Below, in pieces: positions 1-5,328 of a stretch of 21,361 nucleotides of DNA; positions within the stretch are counted from its first letter, which is position 1; each line of letters begins with the position of its first letter. A program made the translations under genes and the position numbers. Location of the stretch: NCBI GenBank assembly GCA_900549445.1, contig UROS01000017.1, positions 1-21,361 of the forward strand, in the 5' to 3' direction. This DNA comes from an uncultured Porphyromonadaceae bacterium. GTDB lineage: Bacteria > Bacteroidota > Bacteroidia > Bacteroidales > Muribaculaceae. Under the pieces are notes generated by a model, which did not search any database, was not told where the DNA came from, and was given only the letters and a program-made list of their open reading frames with translations.

Positions 1-41
1 GTCTTGGCCTTGGCTTCCTGATAAATTGTGGGTTCTTTCAT
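1..41 (-). CDS. N-terminal fragment of an unidentified protein (runs off left edge)
   Basis: Reading the minus strand from an ATG at 41 gives an open frame beginning MKEPTIYQEAKAK that continues past the window edge. Only 13 codons are visible, so no family can be named. The support is its position: a Bacteroidetes-type -7 box lies 22 bases upstream on the same strand, a normal leader length. There is no other start candidate in the visible part. Confidence 0.5.
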   Translation of the reverse strand, partial: MKEPTIYQEAKAK

Positions 42-63
42 AGTGATAACGGTTATTTTTCCG

Positions 64-71
64 CAAAGATA
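64..71 (-). promoter_or_regulatory. Bacteroidetes -7 box for the left-edge gene
   Basis: The minus strand reads TATCTTTG, a full match to the Bacteroidetes consensus TAnnTTTG. It ends 22 bases before the ATG at 41. No TTTG-like -33 box is evident at the usual 19-21 base spacing, so the call rests on the -7 box and its position. Confidence 0.5.
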
Positions 72-277
72 ATACGGGAATTGGCGGAGACCATTGCGAT
101 AATGTCGCTTTTTTCAAATCGGGGTGAAAATTTTTATTGCTGTCCGATAAAACTCAAATATCGCGAAAAAGCATGGCCGAACGCTGAATTTACGGTGCTC
201 GGGCATGTTTTTTTCATTTTACAAGCCCCCTCAGCAGAAAATGATGGGTCGGGCAGGCTCCGCGGCTGCCGCCCGGG

Positions 278-381
278 ATCAAGGCGTCGCAGCTCCGCCG
301 CTCGCCTTGATTTTTTGAGGGGGATATTGTCCCACCGCTTCGCAGTGGGTTCAAGAGACCTCGCGCCTCGCGGCGCTTTTT
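278..381 (+). repeat. Three-hairpin intergenic repeat, copy A
   Basis: Three hairpins follow each other: ATCAAGGCG/CGCCTTGAT (278-286/303-311), CCCAC/GTGGG around a GCTTCGC loop (331-335/345-349), and GCGCC/GGCGC (363-367/372-376) followed by five Ts. The same order, linker lengths and loop sequences recur in copy B (461-572, opposite strand) and copy C (4236-4348), so this is a dispersed repeat and not a lone terminator. An extra GC-rich hairpin lies just before it near 250-275. No real gene is apparent here; the short open frames are by-products of the GC-rich stems. Function unknown; it could act as a transcription terminator or be a non-autonomous mobile element. Confidence 0.75.
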
Positions 382-460
382 CGTGCGAAATCCTCGCATA
401 GGACTTCCTGATCCACAATAGTGTGCATCACAACAATGAGAATGTTCAGAAAATAAGTGT

Positions 461-572
461 AAAAGCGCCGTGAGGCGCGGGGTCTTTGTAACCCATTGCG
501 GAGCGAAGCAGCTGTGGGACAGACGAATCCGCCCCTATTCTCGAGGCGAGCTGAGGTGCAGCTCTGCCACCG
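461..572 (-). repeat. Three-hairpin intergenic repeat, copy B (inverted, facing copy A)
   Basis: On the minus strand this region shows GAGCTG/CAGCTC (559-564/548-553) plus the conserved CGCCTCGAG, a 22-base linker, a CCCA/TGGG hairpin with GCTTCGCTCCGC in the loop (518-515/495-492), then GCGCC/GGCGC (478-474/469-465) followed by TTTT. The linker TTACAAAGACCCC matches TTCAAGAGACCTC of copy A closely. Copies A and B converge with about 80 bases of unremarkable DNA between them (382-460). From 573 to 707 I see no gene, only a weak GC-rich hairpin at about 663-681 downstream of the TPR reading frame. Confidence 0.72.
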
Positions 573-707
573 ACAACATTATAATATATTCGAGATTAAG
601 TAAAACAACATTGCGCATCTCCCCACTGGTAATCAGGTAGTTGCCTCGACTATGGTTGTCATGAGGGCGTGGGGACGCCTCGGGCGGGAACAGGAGCGGA
701 ATATTGC

Positions 708-1439
708 CTATTTGCCGCGGCGGAGGCGGCGTGCGATTGTTTTATGGAGGTTTGCCGATTCTTTGTCGCCGGCTTTGGCATAAGCAACTGCAAGATGTTC
801 ATGGAGGGGTATGCTGTCTTTCCGGAGGTCGAGAGCTGCGAGGTAGCGGTCGATTGCATTGAGCCAGTCGGACTGCTCTTCGTAGACCGCCGCCATAACC
901 ATCAGTGCATCAAAGTCGGAGGGATTGGCCGCAAGGAGTTGCCGCAGTGCGGAAATCGCTTCGCCGTATTGCTGCATGCTTTTCAATGCTTTCGCTTTCC
1001 CCATAAGTGCAGAATCGAATCCGGGACTGAGCGCCAAGGCTTTGTCGAAGTTGGCGAGAGCGGCCTGAGGCATGTCGTCCTGAAGGCAGTCGTCGCCGAG
1101 CGAGGTGTATTCCAAAGCCATGCGGCGGAAACGAGAGCTGTCGCACTCAATTTTCTCCTCCAGTTCCTTAATCCTTTGCTGCAGACGGTTAACGAGGGTG
1201 AACTTGCGGCGCGCATAGCGCATGGCCACGGGGTTGTCGAGCACGCTGCCGCTGCGGAGACCTTCAGCGAAATAATCGAATGCGCGGGCAAAGTCGCCGG
1301 CATCGGCGGCTCTGACGGCCTCGGCATAGGAGCTGTCGGCGTGGGCTTTCTCGAGGGCACCGTTTATGAGAAGGGGATCGTTGAACGTGCGCGAGAATCT
1401 TACGATGGCGGGATTGACGAAGATGTCGCGCTCTGCCAC
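708..1439 (-). CDS. TPR region: detached C-terminal part of the Pif1-like helicase
   Basis: This 243-residue open frame is in the same frame as the helicase upstream and is separated from it only by a TAG codon at 1455-1457. It starts with residues AERDIFVNPAIVRFSRTFND, which is the segment that normally follows the ALSR-C-x-SLEG motif in Bacteroidetes Pif1-like helicases with TPR tails (from family knowledge). A coiled segment (about residues 70-90) follows, then roughly four TPR-like helical pairs, including AALANFDKALALSPGFDSAL and the NAIDRYLAALDL region, and a basic end RRLRRGK. The only start codon near its beginning is GTG at 1439; there is no ATG before the MRYARR region. It is therefore best read as the C-terminal half of a broken gene. 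Reinitiation at GTG, 15 bases past the stop, or amber readthrough would be needed for expression. Confidence 0.7.
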   Translation of the reverse strand: MAERDIFVNPAIVRFSRTFNDPLLINGALEKAHADSSYAEAVRAADAGDFARAFDYFAEGLRSGSVLDNPVAMRYARRKFTLVNRLQQRIKELEEKIECDSSRFRRMALEYTSLGDDCLQDDMPQAALANFDKALALSPGFDSALMGKAKALKSMQQYGEAISALRQLLAANPSDFDALMVMAAVYEEQSDWLNAIDRYLAALDLRKDSIPLHEHLAVAYAKAGDKESANLHKTIARRLRRGK

Positions 1440-1454
1440 GGTAGACCGGAGCTT

Positions 1455-1457
1455 CTA
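1455..1457 (-). other. In-frame amber codon interrupting the helicase-TPR gene
   Basis: The minus strand reads AGC CTG GAG GGC TAG AAG CTC CGG across this site. The upstream frame ends ...YVALSRCRSLEG and the downstream frame continues KLRSTVAERDIFVNP without a shift. Homologues of this family have a hydrophobic residue at this place (recollection, not checked here), so a single substitution such as TTG to TAG would explain it. TAG also ends holB and the TPR frame itself, so a genome-wide reassignment of TAG is not indicated. Confidence 0.85.
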
Positions 1458-2735
1458 GCCCTCCAGGCTGCGGCAACGCGACAGCGCCACGTAGGTCTGA
1501 CCACCTGCGAAGGCACCGGTGCCGATGTCGATAATGGCGTTCTCGAAGGTAAGTCCCTGGCTTTTGTGGATAGTGAGCGCCCAAGCGAGCTTTAAGGGGT
1601 ACTGTGTGAAGCTGCCGAGTTCTTTTTCAATTACCTTGCGGTTTTTACTGTCGTAGTCGTAGCGGATATTCGCCCAGCGCTCCGGCTCTACGGTGTAGGT
1701 GTCGCCCGATTCGAGCTCCACCTCCAGAGTGTCGGCGCTGAGAGTCCTGACGGTGCCGAGGGTGCCGTTGACCCAACGGCGCTCGCGGTCGTTTTTCATA
1801 AACACCACCTGCGCGCCCTCCTTGAGCGACAGCTCCATATCGGTGGGGAGGCTGTTTTCGGGGAAATCGCCCTTGATCTCGCCGGTGAAGGTGAAGAGCG
1901 GACGGCGGATGGCGTCGAGGTGCGACTGGTTGATATAGTCGACCATGTCGCGGCGCGAGGCGAGGGTCATCGCCATCTTTCCGTTGCCTTCGAGACCGTC
2001 TATGGCGGCCTGCTGGCGATAGCGGGCATTGAGGGTGGCGATGTCGGCCGGGGTGATCTCCGCCACCCTCATGCGGTCGAGAAGTTCTATGAACTCCGCC
2101 TGATTCTGGCGGTAGACCTTGCGCAGTTCTATCGGCACGAGGTTGATTTCGCTGAACGCCTTAGCCGAGAAGAAGTAAGGGTTCGGGTAATAGCGGCGGA
2201 GGATTTCGCGCATGTCGGCGGTGACCACCGGCTCGAGCTGGAACACGTCGCCCACGAGCAGCATCTGCTTGCCTCCGAACGGCTCGCGGTGGTTGCCGGA
2301 ATAGTGGCGCAGGAGCTTGTCGATGAAGTCGATGAGGTCTGCCCTCACCATCGAGATCTCATCGATGACTATCAGCTCCAGCTCCTTTATGAGCCTGACC
2401 AGATGGCCGGGATATTTCATCCGGCTCTTGAGGCGGTCGCGTGCGAAATCGGGGTCGTCGGGAAGAATCGGACGCAACGGAATGCGGAAAAAGGAGTGAA
2501 GGGTCATGCCTCCGGCATTGACAGCGGCGATGCCCGTCGGGGCGAGCACCACGCACTTCTTGCGGGTATGGGAGGTGATATAGCGCAGGAATGTCGACTT
2601 TCCGGTGCCTGCCTTACCGGTCAGAAACACGCTCTGGCGGGTGTAATTGAGCAGTTCCCAGGCTTTCTTAAACTCGGGATTCTCGAGGTCGATGTTCTCA
2701 TCATCAGAGCGTGACTTACGCGACTTCCGTTTCAT
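1455..2735 (-). CDS. Pif1/RecD-like SF1 helicase (N-terminal part; truncated by in-frame TAG)
   Basis: The 426-residue product is an SF1 helicase of the Pif1/RecD-like group. It has a basic N-terminus, Walker A GKAGTGKS (residues 40-47), motif Ia APTGIAA, Walker B with VIDE (123-126), the Q-rich VGDVFQLEPVV segment, and late motifs TIHKSQGLTFE and YVALSRCRS. It likely unwinds DNA in the cytosol during repair or replication. The ATG at 2735 is chosen; the open frame extends 34 codons further but those lie in the 3' part of rnpB and cannot be the protein start. The reading frame stops right after the last helicase motif and resumes as a TPR region, so the family's usual C-terminal extension (about 250 residues) is lost. 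The helicase core itself looks complete and may still be active. Confidence 0.85.
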   Translation of the reverse strand: MKRKSRKSRSDDENIDLENPEFKKAWELLNYTRQSVFLTGKAGTGKSTFLRYITSHTRKKCVVLAPTGIAAVNAGGMTLHSFFRIPLRPILPDDPDFARDRLKSRMKYPGHLVRLIKELELIVIDEISMVRADLIDFIDKLLRHYSGNHREPFGGKQMLLVGDVFQLEPVVTADMREILRRYYPNPYFFSAKAFSEINLVPIELRKVYRQNQAEFIELLDRMRVAEITPADIATLNARYRQQAAIDGLEGNGKMAMTLASRRDMVDYINQSHLDAIRRPLFTFTGEIKGDFPENSLPTDMELSLKEGAQVVFMKNDRERRWVNGTLGTVRTLSADTLEVELESGDTYTVEPERWANIRYDYDSKNRKVIEKELGSFTQYPLKLAWALTIHKSQGLTFENAIIDIGTGAFAGGQTYVALSRCRSLEG

Positions 2736-2740
2736 GGGGG

Positions 2741-2770
2741 TGCAGAGGTTAAAAAAGAAAACAGCAGGAC
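2741..2770 (-). terminator. Possible weak terminator at the rnpB 3' end
   Basis: The P1 3' strand GTCCTGCTG is followed on the minus strand by TTTTCTTTTTT. The pyrimidine tract could terminate rnpB transcripts, but P1 is a long-range helix and not a local hairpin, and the helicase ATG follows 26 bases after the RNA end with no promoter of its own in between. Partial readthrough into the helicase gene is likely. Confidence 0.35.
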
Positions 2771-3153
2771 TGTAAGCCGGGTTATGTCGCTCCGCCACTT
2801 CCCCCACACGGAGGGGTTGGACGAAGCGGTCAGTCATTTATCTACGCGGATTGTCGCCAATCCGCTCCAGCAGCCTACCCCCCGGCAATGGACGAGCAGC
2901 CCTTGAATGCCGGTATACTTGGCCTTGCAACCCATAAGACGTGCGGCATCCCGCATTGCTGCGGAATCCGGTGAGCTCTTACCTCGCCTTTTCACCCTTA
3001 CCCGGCGGCTCCCGGAGGCGCCGCGGGCGGTTATTTTCTGTCACGCTGCTCTGCCGTCGCCGACAGCTTTCCGTTAGAAAGTATGGTGCTCTATGTTGCC
3101 CGGACTTTCCTCTCACCGCTCATACGTCGGCGAGCGACTGACCGTCCTGCTGC
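2762..3153 (-). ncRNA. rnpB: RNase P RNA (bacterial type A)
   Basis: On the minus strand this is a classic RNase P RNA, the catalytic RNA that trims tRNA 5' leaders. The conserved GAGGAAAGTCCGGGC lies at 3112-3098 and its P4 partner region ACATAACCCGGCTTAC at 2787-2772. In between are ACAGAAAATAACCGCC, a GGTAAGAGCTCACC segment and ATAAATGACTGACCGC. The two ends pair as P1: CAGCAGGAC at 3152-3144 with GTCCTGCTG at 2770-2762. Length is about 392 bases, normal for the family. After P1 the transcript enters TTTTCTTTTTT, which could terminate or slow transcription. Ends are set by the P1 helix and may be off by a few bases. Short open frames across it are not genes. Confidence 0.96.
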
Positions 3154-3165
3154 TTTCCGAGAGTA

Positions 3166-3173
3166 CAAAGTTA
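3166..3173 (-). promoter_or_regulatory. -7 box of the rnpB promoter
   Basis: The minus strand reads TAACTTTG, a perfect TAnnTTTG box, ending about 12 bases before the P1 5' strand of rnpB. No convincing -33 TTTG is seen at 19-21 bases; a T-run lies directly upstream. The same octamer serves the L,D-transpeptidase and tRNA genes nearby. Confidence 0.7.
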
Positions 3174-3222
3174 CAAAAAATCCTGTAAACACCCGCTTCC
3201 GCCCTACGTTTTTCAGGGCTGA

Positions 3223-3903
3223 TTACAGCGATGCGGCACGCTCCTGCTCCTCCTCGGGCTCCGGGTCGGGAAGCACGGTGACGCGGGTGTCTTTGTTGAC
3301 CAGCGCCTTCACCTTGACAATCGACTCGTTGTGCATGCGCATGCAACCGTGGGAGCGGCGCCCGGGCACGGAATATGGCGCGTTGGTTCCGTGGATTCCG
3401 ATTCCCCAGAATCGCGGGGTGAAGAGCGAGATGAAAAATGGCCCGTAGCACTTGTCGTCGGTGTCCTTGTAGGTCCAGTCGGTGGAATTGTAGATGCCGA
3501 CAACCTTGAAGGTGCCCTCCGGGGTACGGCAGTCGTCCTCCGAGCGCTTCTGTCCGCGGTTGCGGGAAGCGCAGACGGGGTAGCGCGCGAGCGTGTCGCC
3601 GAGCGCGTTGCACACGTAGAGCCTCATGCGCGGCTTGTCGACCGTTACGTGGCGCGGCAGGCTCATGCGGCCCGGGACGGAGGAGACGGGGCTGTCGATC
3701 ACGTCCCAAAGCTCGTCGTCGATTTCAGGGAACACGGGCTTTCGGGTGCCCTTGTAGCGCGCGATCACCTCCTCGAGGAGCTCGCCGAACACGGGGACGG
3801 CGGCATCTGCCTCCGGTGCTTCCGGTGAGGAACCGTCAGCCGCCGCCGGAATACCCGTAATCGCCGCTGCGGCAAGCATTAAACAGAGGATAAAGTTTTT
3901 CAT
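3223..3903 (-). CDS. Secreted L,D-transpeptidase, YkuD/ErfK family
   Basis: This 226-residue protein starts with a signal peptide (MKNFILCLMLAAAAITG, cleavage probably near residue 22) and carries the YkuD catalytic motif: H171 followed by S184-H185-G186-C187, within HGTNAPYSVPGRRSHGCMRM. C187 is the expected nucleophile. Family members act in the periplasm and form 3-3 peptidoglycan cross-links or anchor proteins to the peptide stem; which role applies here cannot be told. The segment before the domain (residues 25-80) is acidic and unassigned, and the C-terminus is Glu-rich. It stands alone between rnpB and tRNA-Pro. Its -7 box ends only 4 bases before the ATG, suggesting a leaderless transcript. 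Confidence 0.93.
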   Translation of the reverse strand: MKNFILCLMLAAAAITGIPAAADGSSPEAPEADAAVPVFGELLEEVIARYKGTRKPVFPEIDDELWDVIDSPVSSVPGRMSLPRHVTVDKPRMRLYVCNALGDTLARYPVCASRNRGQKRSEDDCRTPEGTFKVVGIYNSTDWTYKDTDDKCYGPFFISLFTPRFWGIGIHGTNAPYSVPGRRSHGCMRMHNESIVKVKALVNKDTRVTVLPDPEPEEEQERAASL

Positions 3904-3907
3904 TCCG

Positions 3908-3938
3908 CAAAGTTAAACCTTTTTCGCCATGCCGGAAA
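3908..3938 (-). promoter_or_regulatory. Promoter of the L,D-transpeptidase gene (apparently leaderless)
   Basis: The minus strand has TAACTTTG at 3915-3908 and TTTC at 3938-3935, 19 bases apart, the Bacteroidetes arrangement. The -7 box ends 4 bases before the ATG at 3903, so transcription should begin at or within a base or two of the start codon. It is back to back with the tRNA promoter. Confidence 0.65.
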
Positions 3939-3970
3939 ATGCAGGGGGCAAAAAAATTATGCGAAAAAAC

Positions 3971-4001
3971 TTTCGTGAACAAAAAAATTATTCTAACTTT
4001 G
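3971..4001 (+). promoter_or_regulatory. Promoter of tRNA-Pro
   Basis: TTTC at 3971-3974 and TAACTTTG at 3994-4001 are 19 bases apart, matching the Bacteroidetes -33/-7 arrangement. The -7 box ends 15 bases before the mature tRNA, leaving a short 5' leader for RNase P to remove. Confidence 0.7.
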
Positions 4002-4016
4002 CAGTCGCAAAAGCCA

Positions 4017-4089
4017 CGGGGTGTAGCACAGTTGGCAGCGCGCCACGTTCGGGACGTGGAGGTCGGAAGTTCGAGTCTTCTCACCCCGA
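4017..4089 (+). tRNA. tRNA-Pro, anticodon CGG
   Basis: A full cloverleaf is visible: acceptor CGGGGTG/CACCCCG (4017-4023/4082-4088), a D arm with AGTTGG, anticodon stem CCACG/CGTGG around the loop TTCGGGA (anticodon CGG, reading CCG), and a T arm with the TTCGAGT loop. The first base pair C1-G72 and discriminator A73 fit bacterial proline tRNAs. Discriminator A4089 is followed by CCCA, so the terminal CCA is not encoded in register and must be added. It has its own promoter and terminator. Confidence 0.95.
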
Positions 4090-4103
4090 CCCAATCAAGG
4101 GTT

Positions 4104-4140
4104 AATCTCCTGCAAATCAAAAAAATTTGCAGGAGATTTT
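4104..4140 (+). terminator. Intrinsic terminator after tRNA-Pro
   Basis: A perfect 14-bp stem, AATCTCCTGCAAAT (4104-4117) with ATTTGCAGGAGATT (4125-4138), encloses a 7-base A-rich loop and ends in a short T run. It lies 15 bases after the tRNA, as expected for a monocistronic tRNA unit. Confidence 0.85.
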
Positions 4141-4216
4141 ATTTATCTTCGGGCACGGCTCTTTCATTTAAAACGGATCAATAGCGAAAACCGGTCGAAA
4201 TGTTAAAAATTCGCGT

Positions 4217-4425
4217 GCCTTGGCTAACGCCGGTTTCGAGGCGTCGCGCCCTCCGGGGCTCGCCTCGAGTGTGGAGGGACGACGGTCAGCCCCACAGTTC
4301 CGCTTCGCTCCGCTGTGGGTTAAGTTATATCGCCCTTCCGGGGCTTTTACGATGTTTTTTAACAACCGCTTTTATACATTGGGCCCTTATTCGCGTCGTT
4401 GTGTTGCATAGGCGTTAGCCAACGG
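4217..4425 (+). repeat. Three-hairpin repeat copy C within a 12-bp inverted-repeat bounded element
   Basis: The core (4236-4348) has TCGAGGCG/CGCCTCGA (4236-4243/4261-4268), CCCACAG/CTGTGGG (4291-4297/4313-4319) and GCCC/GGGC with a TTTT tail (4332-4335/4341-4348), in the order and spacing of copies A and B. Outside it lie perfect inverted repeats TTGGCTAACGCC (4220-4231) and GGCGTTAGCCAA (4411-4422); with a one-base gap the match extends to GCC. The whole is about 200 bases with no transposase, so it resembles a MITE-like element. No target-site duplication is obvious. The stretch 4141-4216 and the short frames inside the element hold no convincing gene. Confidence 0.65.
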
Positions 4426-4454
4426 CGCCGGGCTTCGTTTTTCGCCGACACGCT

Positions 4455-5015
4455 TTATCCGTTTATGAGATAGTCTCCGCTGTAGGTCAGGTTTATTTTG
4501 CGCTCGATATCTTTTAGCGTTATGGTTCCTTGCGATAATAGGCTCATGTTTACTAAAAGATATATAGTATTAGTAGTATCTGAAACTTGATAAAATGTCT
4601 CCGGACCAAACAAGTTGATCATCATTCTTTGATAGAATTTAAATCTGCGGCTTCCGGAGGTCCTATTGACCTTTTTGTTCTTTATGTCTTTGTCGAGATC
4701 CGGTGCCGCAACGAAACCAAAAGACACTAAAGGATTCTTGCGAAAATATTCTAACATAATTTCGATACATGAACGCACTATCGTGCGTGGCTCAAAGTCG
4801 TTGGTCAGTAAAGAATATCGGTTTTTGCTTTTTTCAACACCTTTCCAATAGAATTTCAATCCCCAGAATTCATTTTCAAAACCCTCTACTTCCACAATAT
4901 ATCGCTTGTTGCTTTTACGTGATCGAAACGTCCATAAATCAATAATGCGAAGTGAACCTGGGTCCTTACTCCGCATTATGTGTTTGGGCGTATAATATCC
5001 TCTCTGATATGTCAC
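4455..5015 (-). CDS. Conserved-looking hypothetical protein, 186 residues, AT-rich gene
   Basis: I do not recognise a named family. The sequence suggests a compact alpha/beta protein: paired strands at about residues 20-60 (RIIDLWTFRS, KRYIVEVEGFENEFWGLKFYWKG), a helix (TIVRSCIEIMLEYFRKNP), a strand SFGFVAAPD, a basic turn with SGSRRFKFYQRMMINLFG, then TFYQV and IYLLVNMSLL strands. No signal peptide, transmembrane segment or catalytic motif is evident. The start is GTG at 5015, overlapping the stop of the 54-codon frame upstream as GTGA; the next in-frame ATG would remove 13 residues. The gene is visibly more AT-rich and uses more AGA/AAA-type codons than its neighbours, suggesting transfer. 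It lies between the hairpin-rich repeat and the nine-gene operon. Confidence 0.75.
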   Translation of the reverse strand: MTYQRGYYTPKHIMRSKDPGSLRIIDLWTFRSRKSNKRYIVEVEGFENEFWGLKFYWKGVEKSKNRYSLLTNDFEPRTIVRSCIEIMLEYFRKNPLVSFGFVAAPDLDKDIKNKKVNRTSGSRRFKFYQRMMINLFGPETFYQVSDTTNTIYLLVNMSLLSQGTITLKDIERKINLTYSGDYLING

Positions 5016-5176
5016 GGGAGCAAATATTGATACGAAGGTATGCGCAGTCGCTGTCGTTCTGCGCCTGTCACGGGCTTAAGCTTTATCTGTAGCTCCGGCT
5101 TATCCATAGTTTTACCACGACCTCCATTTTGACTCATGGACGTCATCGACAATGCTGTTTTTTTCGATACTTTCAT
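5012..5176 (-). CDS. Small basic protein of 54 residues, coupled to the downstream hypothetical gene
   Basis: From ATG at 5176 the minus strand encodes 54 residues beginning MKVSKKTALSMTSM, with a Gly/Arg-rich stretch (QNGGRGKT), a charged middle (KPELQIKLKPVTGAERQRLR) and the end PSYQYLLP. It has no membrane segment and no family I can name. It is supported by a near-perfect promoter 34 bases upstream (-7 box end to ATG), an AT-rich leader, and a GTGA overlap between its stop (5014-5012) and the start of the 186-residue gene, a classic sign of coupled translation. It could be a real small protein acting with its neighbour or a leader peptide controlling it. Confidence 0.65.
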   Translation of the reverse strand: MKVSKKTALSMTSMSQNGGRGKTMDKPELQIKLKPVTGAERQRLRIPSYQYLLP

Positions 5177-5210
5177 GATTTTAAAGATTAGAGTTCGTTT
5201 ATTGTTAGTA

Positions 5211-5242
5211 CAAAAGTACGATTTATTTTTTTACACCACAAA
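5211..5242 (-). promoter_or_regulatory. Promoter of the small-ORF/hypothetical pair
   Basis: The minus strand carries TTTG (5242-5239) and TACTTTTG (5218-5211) separated by 20 bases, a complete match to the Bacteroidetes TTTG-N19-21-TAnnTTTG promoter. The -7 box ends 34 bases before the ATG at 5176. Confidence 0.75.
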
Positions 5243-5298
5243 TTTTTGAATGGATATTTTCTTTTGTTATAAAACGTTGCGTCAATGCTTTAGGTTCG

Positions 5299-5312
5299 GT
5301 GCCCGTAGGCAC
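5299..5312 (-). terminator. UACG-loop hairpin downstream of hemW
   Basis: The minus strand reads GTGCC-TACG-GGCAC, a 5-bp stem closed by C-G around UACG, an unusually stable tetraloop of the UNCG class. It starts 17 bases after the hemW stop and so sits at the end of the nine-gene run. No T tract follows, so it is more likely a 3'-end stabilising or pausing hairpin than a standard intrinsic terminator. Confidence 0.4.
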
Positions 5313-5328
5313 AAAGATTTGTTACCGT

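Noticed and set aside
81..418. Open frames of 94-106 codons on both strands at the left end
   Set aside because: They coincide with repeat copy A and give Arg-rich products on both strands; no promoter or homologous motif supports them.
2736..2837. Extension of the helicase frame to an ATG at 2837 (34 extra codons)
   Set aside because: Those codons are the 3' portion of rnpB, including the ATAAATGACTGACCGC and P4 partner segments; the RNA explains the sequence fully.
4200..4418. Short plus-strand open frames of 63-72 codons between the tRNA and the hypothetical gene
   Set aside because: They run through the hairpin repeat and its inverted ends, with Arg/Ser-rich low-complexity products typical of GC stems.
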